In this document: piece after piece, positions 8,851-17,276 of the stretch
Layout: each line of letters begins with the position of its first letter
How positions within the stretch are numbered: the first letter of the stretch is position 1
The notes under the pieces: model-generated
What the model saw: only the letters and a program-made list of their open reading frames with translations
Told to the model about the DNA's origin: nothing
The model's database searches: none
Program-made: the position numbers and the translations under genes
NCBI RefSeq assembly: GCF_000373365.1
Contig: NZ_KB891209.1
Span: 188 to 64,187 of the forward strand
Reading direction: 5' to 3'
Source of the DNA: Parafrankia discariae
GTDB taxonomy: Bacteria > Actinomycetota > Actinomycetes > Frankiales > Frankiaceae
Length of the DNA stretch: 64,000 bases

Positions 8851-9549
8851 ATGGCGAGCACCGTGCAGGAATCGATCGATGTGGCCGTCCCGATCCGGAC
8901 CGCCTACAACCAGTGGACCCAGTTCGAGTCGTTCCCGAACTTCATGGAGGGGGTCGAGTCCGTCCAGCAGACGGACGACACCCACACCCACTGGCGGATC
9001 AAGGCCGGTGGCACCGAGCGCGAGTTCGACGCCACGATCACCGAGCAGCTCCCGGACGAGCGTGTCGCGTGGAAGAGCACGGAGGGGACCCGCCACGCCG
9101 GCGTGGTGACGTTCCACCGGCTGGCCGACGACGCCACTCGGGTGACGGTGCAGATGGACTGGCAGCCCGAGGGGCTCGTGGAGAAGGCCGGCTCGGTGCT
9201 GGGCGCCGACGACCGCCGGGTGAAGGACGACCTCAAGCGGTTCAAGTCCTTCATCGAGGACCATGGCCAGGAGACCGGAGCCTGGCGGGGTGACGTGCGG
9301 CGCCCGGACGCCGCCGGTCCGGGACGTGAGGGCGACCTCGGATCCGCTGGTCAGCGCGGTGAGTCCGGTCAGCGCAGCGAGCCCGGTCAGCGCAGCGAGC
9401 CCGGTCAGTTCGGTCAGCCCGGTGAGTTCGGTCAGCCCGGCCGGTTGGGTTCGTCGGAAGCCCCCGGCACGGGCGGCGCCGGTGGCCCGCAGCGGGATCA
9501 GGGGGCCGGCGGGGCGACGTACTCACAGCCCGGCGGCGGCGAGTTCTGA
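8851..9549 (+). CDS. SRPBCC (cyclase/dehydrase-like) protein with repetitive tail
   Basis: A 232-residue protein. Residues 1-145 or so form an SRPBCC/START-like domain (QESIDVAVPIRTAYNQWTQF, then FPNFMEGVESV), the type annotated as cyclase/dehydrase. Such domains bind a hydrophobic ligand or act as stress-associated proteins; no specific reaction can be named. I chose the ATG at 8851 because GGGAGGA sits 3-9 bp upstream, better than the upstream in-frame ATG. The last 85 residues are Gly/Gln/Pro/Ser-rich and contain short tandem repeats of the type GQRSEP and FGQPGE. The tail is probably disordered and may vary in length between strains. Confidence 0.8.
   Translation: MASTVQESIDVAVPIRTAYNQWTQFESFPNFMEGVESVQQTDDTHTHWRIKAGGTEREFDATITEQLPDERVAWKSTEGTRHAGVVTFHRLADDATRVTVQMDWQPEGLVEKAGSVLGADDRRVKDDLKRFKSFIEDHGQETGAWRGDVRRPDAAGPGREGDLGSAGQRGESGQRSEPGQRSEPGQFGQPGEFGQPGRLGSSEAPGTGGAGGPQRDQGAGGATYSQPGGGEF
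9350..9443 (+). repeat. In-frame tandem repeats in the SRPBCC gene tail
   Basis: Consecutive 15- to 18-bp units beginning GGTCAG, most clearly two copies of GGTCAGCGCAGCGAGCCC and two of a related GGTCAGTTCGGTCAGCCC-like unit. They encode a Gly-Gln-Pro-rich tail. Confidence 0.75.
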
Positions 9550-9578
9550 CCTGGCGAGTCAACTCCGCGGCCGGGTCG

Positions 9579-10280
9579 TCAACCAGCCGCACCGGCTGAT
9601 TCGGCGGTTTGTGCCTCCCGCACGGCGGCGCGCAGCGCCGGGACGGCCGGCCCGGCGACCGGTTCCAGCAGCGCGAGTCGACCCTTGAGTGCCCGCCGGG
9701 CCCGGCGGCTTTTCATCGCCCCGATCTCACCGGCGGCGAGAAGCGCGACCAGGCTCGCCGGGCCGGGCTCGGCCCGGCCGGCCGGGCCTCCGTGCAGGAT
9801 CTGCTCCATCTCGCGGTGCAGCCGGCGGACCATCGCCCGGTCCCGCACGGTCACGGAGGTCGCCGGGATCATTCCCAGGATCCGGCGTCGCTCGACCCTG
9901 ATCCAGCGGCCCGCCTCGAGCTGGTCGCGCACGACTCGGCCGGCGGTCCGCTGGTTTTTGTTCACCCAGTGCTTCCACGACCGGTGACGGGACGACGCGC
10001 CGATCTCGCCGATGAGCTGTGCGCACAGCTCATCGGCGGTCGGGTCCGGCCGCCGGCCCGGGTGAGCCGGGTGGCCTCCCGGGTGCGGCTGGCGCCCTGG
10101 GCGGGACTCGGCGGGCTTCACCCGGCCGTTGTCGTCGGTCAGCAGCCCGCCCTGGTAGAGCTCGGTCGCGGCGGCCGCGCGCAGCGCGCGACCCAGGTAG
10201 GGCGAGCGGTACATGCGGTCCCGCTCCAGGTCGTAGGCCAGCAGGTAGAGCTGGGCCGGCAGCGACGTCGGTGGTCGCAT
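9579..10280 (-). CDS. GPP34 (GOLPH3/Vps74-like) family protein
   Basis: A 233-residue protein whose N-terminus (LPAQLYLLAYDLERDRM, then GRALRAAAATELYQGGLL) matches the GPP34 family, known from the eukaryotic Golgi phosphoinositide-binding proteins GOLPH3/Vps74 and abundant in actinomycetes. The C-terminus is helical and basic. In eukaryotes the fold binds PI4P and glycosyltransferases; the bacterial role is not established, and membrane or lipid association is an inference. It is the last gene of a three-gene minus-strand group, 24 bp after the ribbon-helix-helix gene, itself 22 bp after an SPFH gene. The spacing argues for one transcript. Confidence 0.82.
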   Translation of the reverse strand: MRPPTSLPAQLYLLAYDLERDRMYRSPYLGRALRAAAATELYQGGLLTDDNGRVKPAESRPGRQPHPGGHPAHPGRRPDPTADELCAQLIGEIGASSRHRSWKHWVNKNQRTAGRVVRDQLEAGRWIRVERRRILGMIPATSVTVRDRAMVRRLHREMEQILHGGPAGRAEPGPASLVALLAAGEIGAMKSRRARRALKGRLALLEPVAGPAVPALRAAVREAQTAESAGAAG

Positions 10281-10304
10281 GGCGGTTCTCCTCCCGGTTG
10301 TCGA

Positions 10305-10577
10305 TCACGGGGGTGGGGTGCGGCGGACGTCCACCGTGTCGGCCGGTCCGGCGTCGCCGGGGCCGGGGCCGCGATCTTCGGTGGTGTCCCGCCGGGGGCG
10401 TCCGCGCCGGGGTATGGCGCCGGCCTCCCGCGGGAGCCGGCCCCGGTCCGCGAGCGCGGACCGCAGCAGGAACTCGATCTGTGCGTTGGTGCTGCGCAGC
10501 TCGTCCGACGCCCAGCGCGCCAGCGCGTCGTGGACGGCGGGGTCGAGGCGCAGCAGGATCTTCTTCCGCTCGGCCAC
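10305..10577 (-). CDS. Small ribbon-helix-helix (Arc/CopG-like) protein
   Basis: A 90-residue protein. Residues 1-47 (KKILLRLDPAVHDALARW, then DELRSTNAQIEFLLRSAL) have the strand-helix-helix pattern of Arc/CopG DNA-binding proteins, with the helix-capping STNAQIE segment. The remainder is Pro/Arg/Gly-rich and probably disordered. No toxin gene is adjacent, so a toxin-antitoxin role is not supported. It lies between SPFH and GPP34 genes and is the obvious candidate regulator of that operon, perhaps through the palindrome upstream of the SPFH gene. That pairing is inferred. Confidence 0.78.
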   Translation of the reverse strand: MAERKKILLRLDPAVHDALARWASDELRSTNAQIEFLLRSALADRGRLPREAGAIPRRGRPRRDTTEDRGPGPGDAGPADTVDVRRTPPP

Positions 10578-10599
10578 GTACCGTCACCGGCTCCGGGGC

Positions 10600-11547
10600 T
10601 CAGGTGTAGAGAGATCCGGCATTGATGACCGGTTGCGTCGACTGTTCGCTGCACAGGACCACGAGCAGGTTGCTGACCATGGTTGCCTTCCGTTCCTCGT
10701 CCAGCTCGATGATGTTCTCCCGGTCGAGGCGTTCCAGGGCGGCCTCGACCATGCCCACGGCGCCCTCGACGATCCGCGAGCGGGCCGCGACGACGGCGCC
10801 CGCCTGCTGGCGCCGGAGCATCGCCTGGGCGATCTCCGGCGCGTACGCCAGCCGGGTGATGCGGGACTCGATCACGTGTACACCGGCGGAGGCGACCCGG
10901 GCCGCGATCTCCAGGGAGAGCTTCGCGGTGATCTCCTCGGCGTTGTCGCGCAGCGACATGATCTCGGGGGCCGCGTCGTAGGGGTAGCTCGTCGCGATGT
11001 GCCGTACGGCCGTCTCCGACTGGATGGCGACGAACTCGACGAAGTCGTCGACCTCGAAGACGGCCTGCGCGGTGTCCTTCACCTGCCAGACGACGACGGC
11101 CGCGATCTCGATCGGGTTGCCGTCGGCGTCGTTCACCTTCGCCACGCCGCTCTCGTGGTTGCGGATCCGGGTGGAGACCTTCTTACGGGTGGTGAAGGGG
11201 TTCACCCAGCGCAGCCCGGTGGTGCGCACCGTCCCGACGTAGCGGCCGAAGAGGGCGACGACCCGGGCCTCGCCCGGCGCGACGGCGGTCAGGCCGCACA
11301 GCGTGAACAGGGCGGCGAAGAAGCCGAGCACACCGGCCACGATGAGGACGGCGCCGACGGGGGCGGAGTGGTCGGCGGCGACGACGATCCCGGCGATGCC
11401 GAGCGCGACGCAGCCCAGCATGCCGAGCAGGCCGGCCAGCAGCGCCAGCAGGCCGGAGCGGTCCTTGGCGCGATGTTCCCGGACGCTCGGCTCGGGCATG
11501 TCGACGACGACGCGGTCGATCCCCGCCTGCGGTGTCCCGGTGCTCAT
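10600..11547 (-). CDS. SPFH / band-7 membrane protein
   Basis: A 315-residue protein. Two hydrophobic segments (about 32-57 and 63-90) precede an SPFH/band-7 domain that starts [24 protein letters not shown] and continues with [15 protein letters not shown] and [21 protein letters not shown], typical of slipin/stomatin-like proteins. These form oligomers in membrane microdomains and scaffold other proteins. It is the first gene of the SPFH-RHH-GPP34 operon, divergent from an ABC exporter, with a 16-bp palindrome in the shared upstream region. The two cargo-type partners suggest a membrane-organisation module. Confidence 0.9.
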   Translation of the reverse strand: MSTGTPQAGIDRVVVDMPEPSVREHRAKDRSGLLALLAGLLGMLGCVALGIAGIVVAADHSAPVGAVLIVAGVLGFFAALFTLCGLTAVAPGEARVVALFGRYVGTVRTTGLRWVNPFTTRKKVSTRIRNHESGVAKVNDADGNPIEIAAVVVWQVKDTAQAVFEVDDFVEFVAIQSETAVRHIATSYPYDAAPEIMSLRDNAEEITAKLSLEIAARVASAGVHVIESRITRLAYAPEIAQAMLRRQQAGAVVAARSRIVEGAVGMVEAALERLDRENIIELDEERKATMVSNLLVVLCSEQSTQPVINAGSLYT

Positions 11548-11653
11548 GTGTGCCTCCTGATGGGGAGCGGGAGCCGGCGAGCGGTCCGTTCGGCACGCTC
11601 CGACCCGGTGTTCTCCTTGAGTTCTCGCGCCGTTACGCTAGCGTCGAGGTATC

Positions 11654-11669
11654 AAAGTGATATCACTTT
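11654..11669. promoter_or_regulatory. Perfect 16-bp palindrome, likely operator
   Basis: AAAGTGATATCACTTT reads identically on both strands and sits in an AT-rich stretch between the divergent SPFH operon and the ABC exporter. It is 107 bp from the SPFH start and 53 bp from the ABC start. The symmetry, AT content and position make it a strong operator candidate for one or both operons. Confidence 0.75.
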
Positions 11670-11721
11670 AGCTCGGTACTATGTGGTCGTCCAGTAGCGG
11701 GACGCGACGCGGAGGTGGCCG

Positions 11722-12696
11722 ATGCCGGACCGGCGGCTCGAGATCGACGATGTGCGCAAGCGGTACGGCGAGGTCGTCGCGCTCGACGGCATGACCTTCG
11801 ACGTCCGCGCGGGGGAGCTGTTCGGCTTCGTCGGCAGCAACGGGGCCGGCAAGACGACGACGATGCGGATCGTGCTCGGGGTGCTCGCGGCCGATGCCGG
11901 GCAGGTCCGGTGGGCCGGCCGCCCGGTCGACCTCGCCGCCCGCCGCCGGATCGGCTACATGCCCGAGGAACGGGGCCTGTATCCGAAGATGCCGGTCCGT
12001 GACCAGCTCATCCACCTCGCCCGGCTGCACGGGATGCCGGCCGCGGCCGCCGGCCGCTCCGCCGACGCGTGGCTCGAGCGGCTGAGCGTCGCGCAGCGGC
12101 GGGACGACGAGGTGCAGAAGCTCAGCCTCGGCAACCAGCAGCGGGTCCAGCTCGCCGCCGCGCTCGTGCACGACCCGGAGGTCCTCGTGCTGGACGAGCC
12201 GTTCTCCGGGCTCGACCCGGTCGCGGTCGACGTCATGAGCCAGGTCCTGCGGGAGCGGTGCGACGACGGGGTTCCCGTGGTGTTCTCCAGCCACCAGCTC
12301 GAACTCGTCGAACGGCTCTGCGACCGGGTCGGCATCGTCGCCGCCGGGCGGATGGTCGCCGCCGGCACGGTCGACGAACTGCGCTCGGACGGCACCGAGC
12401 GGATCGTCGTCGAGGTGCCCGGGGCCCCGCCGGGCTGGGCGGCGGGCCTGCCCGGGATGACCGTCCGCGCCACCGAGGGGGCACGCACGGTGGTCGACCT
12501 GGCTCCCGGAGCGGATGACCAGGAACTGCTGCGCCGGGCGCTGGCGGTCGGCCCGGTGCGGGAGTTCCGCCGCGGCCGGCCCTCCCTCGCCGAGCTGTTC
12601 CGCTCCGCTGTGAGCGCCGACGAGGACGCGTCCGGCGTCCGTACCACCTCCGGAACCGACCCGGCGACCGCGAGGAACGAGGTGACGGTGCGATGA
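11722..12696 (+). CDS. ABC transporter ATP-binding protein
   Basis: A 324-residue ATPase of the NatA/DrrA class. Walker A is GSNGAGKTT (38-46), the signature LSLGNQQR (134-141) has N in place of the usual G of LSGGQ, Walker B is LVLDEPFSGLDP (155-166), and the H-loop is SSHQ near residue 190. The C-terminal 90 residues resemble the extra domain of NatA-type exporters. It overlaps the permease gene by 4 nt, so the two form one exporter. The start ATG follows GGAGGTGGCC. The substrate is unknown; sodium, drugs and lipids are all handled by this class. Confidence 0.92.
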   Translation: MPDRRLEIDDVRKRYGEVVALDGMTFDVRAGELFGFVGSNGAGKTTTMRIVLGVLAADAGQVRWAGRPVDLAARRRIGYMPEERGLYPKMPVRDQLIHLARLHGMPAAAAGRSADAWLERLSVAQRRDDEVQKLSLGNQQRVQLAAALVHDPEVLVLDEPFSGLDPVAVDVMSQVLRERCDDGVPVVFSSHQLELVERLCDRVGIVAAGRMVAAGTVDELRSDGTERIVVEVPGAPPGWAAGLPGMTVRATEGARTVVDLAPGADDQELLRRALAVGPVREFRRGRPSLAELFRSAVSADEDASGVRTTSGTDPATARNEVTVR

Positions 12697-14084
12697 GCCC
12701 GGATTCCGATCACGGGACCGATCACGAGACCGGTCGCCCGGCCGCCCGCCCGGCCGCGGCCGTGGCAGGAGCGGCGGGCCCGGCAGGAGCGGCCGGCCCG
12801 GTCCCCGGCATCCCGGCGCAGACCGGCGCCGCCCCGGGGCCCCGACCTGGCTCGGTGCTCGGGCCTGGTCCCGGGGACCTGGGCGACTATTCGGCGCTGG
12901 GCTCCTGGGCGACGGTGCGGCTCGTCGCCGGTCGCGAGCTCGGCGTGCGGCTGCGCTCCAGGGTCTTCCGGATCACCACCGCCGTCCTGCTCGTCCTGCT
13001 CGTCGGCGCCGCGGTCGTGATCGACCTGGTCGGCGACGGGGAGTCGACGAAGTCCGTCGGCGTGACGGCGGCGGAGTCCGCGATCGCCGCGCCGCTCGCC
13101 GCCGCGGCCCGGAGCATGGACGTCGCCATCACGAGCCGTGAGGTGCCCGACGAGGCCACCGGCATGCGCGAGGTCGCCGACGGCGATCTGGACATCCTGG
13201 TGACCGCGGCCCCGAACGGCCTGCGCGTCGCCGTCAAGGAGGACCTGAGCGACGCGCTGACCGGCGTGATGACGGTTCTCGCCCGCCAGCAGGTCCTCGA
13301 CAACGAGATCAGCGTGCTCGGTGGCGATCCGGCCCGGGTGAACGCGGCGGTCGCCGCCACCCGGGTCGACTTCGTCGAGCTCGACCCGGCACCGCCGCAC
13401 CAGGGCGAGCGGCTCGTCCTCGGGATCGCCGCCGCGCTGCTGATCTACATGGGCCTGATGCTCTACGGACCGGCCGTCTCCCAGGGCGTGGTCGAGGAGA
13501 AGTCGAGCCGGGTGGTCGAGCTGCTGCTGTCGACGGTCCGCCCGTGGACGCTCATGGCCGGCAAGGTGCTGGGCATCGGGCTGGTGGCGCTGATCCAGAT
13601 GATCGTGCTGTCCGGTGGGGGCCTGGTCGCCGCGCTGGTAACCGGCGCACTGTCCCTGCCCTCCGGTGAGGCCACCGGGACGGTGATCTGGTCGGTGGTC
13701 TGGTACGTCATCGGGTTCTTCCTGTACGCCCTCCCGTTCGCCGCCGTCGGGGCGATGGTCTCCCGGCAGGAGGACGTCGGCGGCATCTCGAGTCCCATCG
13801 TGCTGGCGATCGTGGTGCCCTGGGTGCTGGGGATCTCGATCGTGCCGGGCGATCCCGACAACGGCCTGATCGCGGTGCTGTCCCTGCTGCCGATCTTCGC
13901 GCCGGTGCTGATGCCGATGCGGATCGCGCTCGGGGTGGCCCCGGTCTGGCAGCTCGTCCTGTCGGTGGTGCTGGCCCTGGCGTTGATCGGCGTACTCGTT
14001 CGGCTCACCGGGCGGATCTACCGCAACGCGGTGCTGCGGACCGGGGCGAGGGTCTCGTTCCGGGACGCCCTGCGCGAGGCCTGA
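12693..14084 (+). CDS. ABC-2 family transporter permease (NatB-like)
   Basis: A 463-residue permease. The first 80 residues are Pro/Ala/Gly-rich and probably a disordered cytoplasmic extension, unusual for the family. Next come TM1 (about residues 94-110), a large extracytoplasmic domain, and five or so TM segments in the C-terminal half. The motif VVEEKSSRVVELLLSTVRP is characteristic of NatB-type ABC-2 permeases. It starts inside the stop of the ATPase gene (ATGA) and works with that protein as an exporter. The SPFH gene upstream is divergent, so shared control is possible. Confidence 0.9.
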   Translation: MSPDSDHGTDHETGRPAARPAAAVAGAAGPAGAAGPVPGIPAQTGAAPGPRPGSVLGPGPGDLGDYSALGSWATVRLVAGRELGVRLRSRVFRITTAVLLVLLVGAAVVIDLVGDGESTKSVGVTAAESAIAAPLAAAARSMDVAITSREVPDEATGMREVADGDLDILVTAAPNGLRVAVKEDLSDALTGVMTVLARQQVLDNEISVLGGDPARVNAAVAATRVDFVELDPAPPHQGERLVLGIAAALLIYMGLMLYGPAVSQGVVEEKSSRVVELLLSTVRPWTLMAGKVLGIGLVALIQMIVLSGGGLVAALVTGALSLPSGEATGTVIWSVVWYVIGFFLYALPFAAVGAMVSRQEDVGGISSPIVLAIVVPWVLGISIVPGDPDNGLIAVLSLLPIFAPVLMPMRIALGVAPVWQLVLSVVLALALIGVLVRLTGRIYRNAVLRTGARVSFRDALREA

Positions 14085-14140
14085 GCCGCCGCGGGACCTG
14101 GATCCGCCGCCGCGGGTCCGGGGCCCGCCGCCGGCGGCTC
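14083..14140. terminator. Nested GC-rich inverted repeats between convergent genes
   Basis: GAGCCGCC (14083-14090) pairs with GGCGGCTC (14133-14140), with an inner GGACC/GGTCC pair at 14094-14098 and 14115-14119. This lies exactly between the convergent permease and amidase stops. Probable bidirectional terminator, but less regular than others in the window. Confidence 0.4.
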
Positions 14141-14148
14141 CGGACGTC

Positions 14149-14952
14149 TCACACCTGGCGGTTCATCCCGACGAGGACATAGCCGATCTTGCGCCAGGTG
14201 TTCGGGCCGCAGACCCCGTCCTCGGGGATGCGGCCGAACCACGGTGTCGCGTACCGCTGCAGCGAGGCCACCCGGGCGGTGGTGAGCGCGCCGTAGGCGC
14301 CGTCGGGCGTCAGGCGGTAGGGGTCACCCGTCGGCGCCTCGTGGCCGAAAATGATGTTCAGCGCGTTCTGCAGGGTGACGACCTCCGGCCCGCGCATGCC
14401 CTCCCGCAGGGTGGGCATGCCCGCGTAGCGCTGCCCCGGGTCCGCGAGCGACCCCCCGGGAGACGCCCCCAGCGCGGCCGCGAGGATGTCGCCCCGGCGG
14501 TTCGCGCGGGGGTTCCCCGGGCAGGAGTGGCCGCCCCACGCGGTGCCGCCCATCCGGTGCGTGCCGAGCCCGTAGCCGCTGGGGGAGTCCGTGATCTCGG
14601 GGCGCCAGCCGAACTCATGCATCCCCCAGGCGAAGAGCTCGCCCAGGCGCTGGATCTGGATCGCCGTGTAGTCCTCGGAGTCGTAGCCCTCGCACTCCAC
14701 GCTGATCCAGAACGGGTTGCCGGCGGCCTGCGCCCAGGCCCGACGGTCGAACGGGACGTACTGCTCGAACTCACCTGTCTTCGACAGCCACAGATGGGCG
14801 CTGACCTGGCTGGCCGGATTGTCGAACCAGCCGAAGAGCGAACCGGTGCCGACCTGGACGTGGGGGATCAGCCCGCGGGTCGGTTCCACCATCGTCCCGG
14901 ACGTGTTGCGGACCGGGCGGTTGCGAGCCGGTGGGTAGAGGGTGGCCGCCAC
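14149..14952 (-). CDS. N-acetylmuramoyl-L-alanine amidase with peptidoglycan-binding-like tail
   Basis: A 267-residue protein. Residues 25-155 resemble an amidase_2/PGRP domain: a likely zinc histidine at H31, VSAHLWLSKTGEFEQYVPF, and the closing WGGHSCPG in which H142 and C144 match zinc ligands. Residues 175-267 (MPTLREGMRGPEVVTLQNAL, then PDGAYGALTTARVASLQRY) form a peptidoglycan-binding_1-like domain. It should cleave the MurNAc-L-Ala bond. No signal peptide is apparent, and the design looks like a phage endolysin, so it may be a phage-derived cell-wall hydrolase. The GTG start is weakly supported. Confidence 0.82.
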   Translation of the reverse strand: MAATLYPPARNRPVRNTSGTMVEPTRGLIPHVQVGTGSLFGWFDNPASQVSAHLWLSKTGEFEQYVPFDRRAWAQAAGNPFWISVECEGYDSEDYTAIQIQRLGELFAWGMHEFGWRPEITDSPSGYGLGTHRMGGTAWGGHSCPGNPRANRRGDILAAALGASPGGSLADPGQRYAGMPTLREGMRGPEVVTLQNALNIIFGHEAPTGDPYRLTPDGAYGALTTARVASLQRYATPWFGRIPEDGVCGPNTWRKIGYVLVGMNRQV

Positions 14953-15429
14953 GGTCAGCCCCGGCCGTTCGTGACCGTCGCGTGCCCGACCCCCGTCGGT
15001 AGCGGGGTCCCGGCCGGTGCCCGGGTCCCTGGCTGCGCTCGACGTACCGGTTGCCGTCGGTCTGGACGAGTCACGTGTTCCTCTTCGCGTCTGTGTGGTG
15101 TCCGGGTGGCCCGCCGCGGGCCCGTGCCCGCAGCCCCTGGTGGTCGGCTCCAGGACGCGCTTTCCGCGCTTCGCGTGCGATCCCCTGACGATCCGTACAA
15201 GAGGGATTCCTACCCCTGCGCTGGGAGCCCGTCACATCTGGGTCGGCTGAGCGGGCGGACTCCGGATCGTCGCGCCCTTCCGCGACCTGGTGGCGGTTGT
15301 CGGTGTAGTGATGCATTTGTCGTTTTCCATAGGGTTATGCGGTCTATGAGTGTGCGGATTGTCAAGGTGGATTGACTGCCTACACTGACAAACCGTGCAC
15401 CCTCCGCGCGCCGTCACCGGGTTTCTGCG
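14953..15429. other. 477-bp intergenic region between amidase and acetyltransferase
   Basis: Divergent promoter region with no supported gene. GC-rich near the amidase and noticeably AT-richer at 15300-15395, where a promoter-like TTGTCA-16-TACACT is seen for the rightward gene. Confidence 0.55.
15359..15391 (+). promoter_or_regulatory. Putative promoter of the acetyltransferase gene
   Basis: -35-like TTGTCA (15359-15364), 16-bp spacer, -10-like TACACT (15381-15386). TTGTCA is also repeated in inverted form as TGACAA (15386-15391), so a regulator could bind across the promoter. Confidence 0.5.
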
Positions 15430-16152
15430 GTGACGCCTTCCTCGAAGGCCGTCACCGGTGCCCTTGGCAGAGGTCCAACCTTTGTCCTCGTCGCGGGCGT
15501 CCCGCCGGCGGCGGTGTTCGACCTGCGCCACGAGGTCTTCGTCGGGGAGCAGGGCGTGCCCGCCGACCTGGAGCGCGACGCCCTGGACGCGAGTGCCGAC
15601 CACGCCGTAATCGTCGGTGCGGGCGGCCTCGTGCTCGCGACAGCCCGGCTGATCACCCCGGCGGGTGGCGCGGAGCCGGCCGCCGGGCGCGGGAGGTTCG
15701 GCGTGGTCGGGCGGGTCGCCGTCCGGCGCCCCTACCGCGGGCGGGGCCTCGGGCAGTTCGTCACCGAGGCCCTCGAACAACTCGCGGTCGAGCGGGGGCT
15801 GACCGCGATCGAACTGCACGCGCAGCAACGGGTCGAGGAGTTCTACCGGCGGGCCGGCTACCGGCCGCGGCCCGCCCGTTTCGGGCCGGTGCGCGACAGC
15901 GAGGCCGGCATCGACCACATCTGGCTGCGCCGCGACCTCGAACCCGGGCCGCGCCTCGACCCGGGTCGGGATCCACGGCCCGCCGGGGTCGGCGAGCTGT
16001 GGGTCGGCGGCGTCGCCCCGGACGCGCTCCGTGTCATCGAGCGTCTCGGCTACGCGCGTACGGGCCGGGAGCGTGAGCCGCCGGAGCAGGGGGCGCGGGA
16101 GCGTGCGGGAGTACCTGAACTGGAGTACCGCCGTGCTTCGGTCGCGCCGTGA
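15430..16152 (+). CDS. GNAT-family N-acetyltransferase
   Basis: A 240-residue protein. The N-terminal part (FDLRHEVFVGEQGVPADLE) is the ElaA-like opening of GNAT enzymes. The acetyl-CoA-binding motif is VGRVAVRRPYRGRGLGQF near residues 95-112, followed by GLTAIELHAQQRVEEFYRRA, the usual helix and loop. It should acetylate a small amine or protein; the substrate is not inferable. The last 80 residues (GELWVGGVAPDALRVIERLG) form an additional Arg/Glu-rich part not needed by the core fold. The start is a GTG without a clear ribosome-binding site, so the N-terminus is uncertain. Confidence 0.82.
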   Translation: MTPSSKAVTGALGRGPTFVLVAGVPPAAVFDLRHEVFVGEQGVPADLERDALDASADHAVIVGAGGLVLATARLITPAGGAEPAAGRGRFGVVGRVAVRRPYRGRGLGQFVTEALEQLAVERGLTAIELHAQQRVEEFYRRAGYRPRPARFGPVRDSEAGIDHIWLRRDLEPGPRLDPGRDPRPAGVGELWVGGVAPDALRVIERLGYARTGREREPPEQGARERAGVPELEYRRASVAP

Positions 16153-16343
16153 GCCGGGGGTGCCGTGCCGGGGCTGGTGCGGCGGCGGCGCACCAGCCGG
16201 CGCGGTGGGCGTCGCCGCGCCGTGGCTCCGGTGGTCCGGTTGTGCCCTGTCGCCAAACTGACAGGCCGTGTGTCGCCCACCAAGTCGGCGCCGATGTTCA
16301 CCCAGCGTGTTTGTCTGATCGTCCGTAGAGGGAGGGTGTCACC

Positions 16344-17126
16344 ATGACCGTCGCACGATCGTTCCCAGTGGGCCGGGCGGGGCTCGTGGCTGTTCTGATC
16401 GCCGGTATGTTCGCGCTCACCGGCCAGACGGCGGCCCGAGCAGGTGGCACCCCGGCGGCCGAGTGCCCGGGCGGGCAGGAGTTCGAGATCGCCACCACCG
16501 GCGACGAACCCGATCCCGGCCCGCCGGTCCGGCTCGAGGACGGCTACTACGCGCAGACCGCGGCCTTCTGGCCGCCCCGGTCCGCGGTGCTGTGCCGCAC
16601 GGAGTCGGGCACGGACCAGCCGTCCGCCGAGGTCACCCACACACCTGGCCTGACCTGCCCGTCCGGTACCTCCGAGCTGGTCGTCCCGGACGTGATCCCG
16701 ACCGATTACGAAACGCCCGTCGTCGCGGATTCCGGGGCGCTGCTGCCCGCCGGCTGGTACTCGCTGCCGTCGCTGGACCCCGAGTCGGCATCGGCCGGCA
16801 CCCAGCCCACCGACCCGGCCGCGCCGGTTGACCCGGCCGCGCAGGCCGCGCCGGTTGACCTGGCCGGGCAGCCTGATCCGGCTACTCCCGCGTACGGGTC
16901 CAGCACCGACCAGACCGCTCTCACCAGCTCCACGACCGAGAACGGCGCGACGGAGAGCCCCGCGACCGAGAGCCCCGCGGTCGAGAGCGCTGGGACCGAA
17001 GGCGGCGCGGCCGAGGTCGGTGCGTTCACCGGCGGCGGCGCCGCGCCGGATCCGGCCGGCGCCGGCCCGGTCAGCTGGACCACCGTGTGCTGGTCCCAGA
17101 CCGATCCCGGCGCCCCGGCCGCCTGA
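16344..17126 (+). CDS. Secreted protein of unknown function
   Basis: A 260-residue protein with a clear signal peptide: basic start, hydrophobic GLVAVLIAGMFALTG, and a likely cleavage after AARA near residue 33. The mature part contains four cysteines (in AECPGG, VLCRTE, LTCPSG and TVCWSQ), enough for two disulfides. Between them lies a long low-complexity region of PVDPAAQ-like and TESPATES-like repeats that is probably extended or glycosylated. I do not recognise a family. The ATG is preceded by GAGGGAGGG. It is a monocistronic gene ending at the strong hairpin shared with ahcY. Confidence 0.75.
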   Translation: MTVARSFPVGRAGLVAVLIAGMFALTGQTAARAGGTPAAECPGGQEFEIATTGDEPDPGPPVRLEDGYYAQTAAFWPPRSAVLCRTESGTDQPSAEVTHTPGLTCPSGTSELVVPDVIPTDYETPVVADSGALLPAGWYSLPSLDPESASAGTQPTDPAAPVDPAAQAAPVDLAGQPDPATPAYGSSTDQTALTSSTTENGATESPATESPAVESAGTEGGAAEVGAFTGGGAAPDPAGAGPVSWTTVCWSQTDPGAPAA

Positions 17127-17205
17127 GCAACCCGCTACCACGGGCCGCGAAGACTCCGGGCCGGGAAGACTCCGCGCGGCGCACGGCGGCCGGTGCCCGC
17201 GGACG

Positions 17206-17242
17206 ACGAGGGCCGCCCCGATCGAATCGGGGCGGCCCTCGT
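17206..17242. terminator. Perfect 17-bp hairpin between convergent genes
   Basis: Positions 17206-17222 pair perfectly with 17226-17242 around a 3-nt loop (CGA). It lies between the stop of the secreted-protein gene and the convergent ahcY stop and should stop transcription from both sides. No U-tract follows. Confidence 0.85.
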
Positions 17243-17276
17243 GTTCACGGCGACTCGGCGCGGCGAGCCTCGGTGC

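Noticed and set aside
10305-10577. Antitoxin of a toxin-antitoxin pair
   Set aside because: Although ribbon-helix-helix proteins are often antitoxins, neither neighbour (SPFH, GPP34) resembles a toxin.
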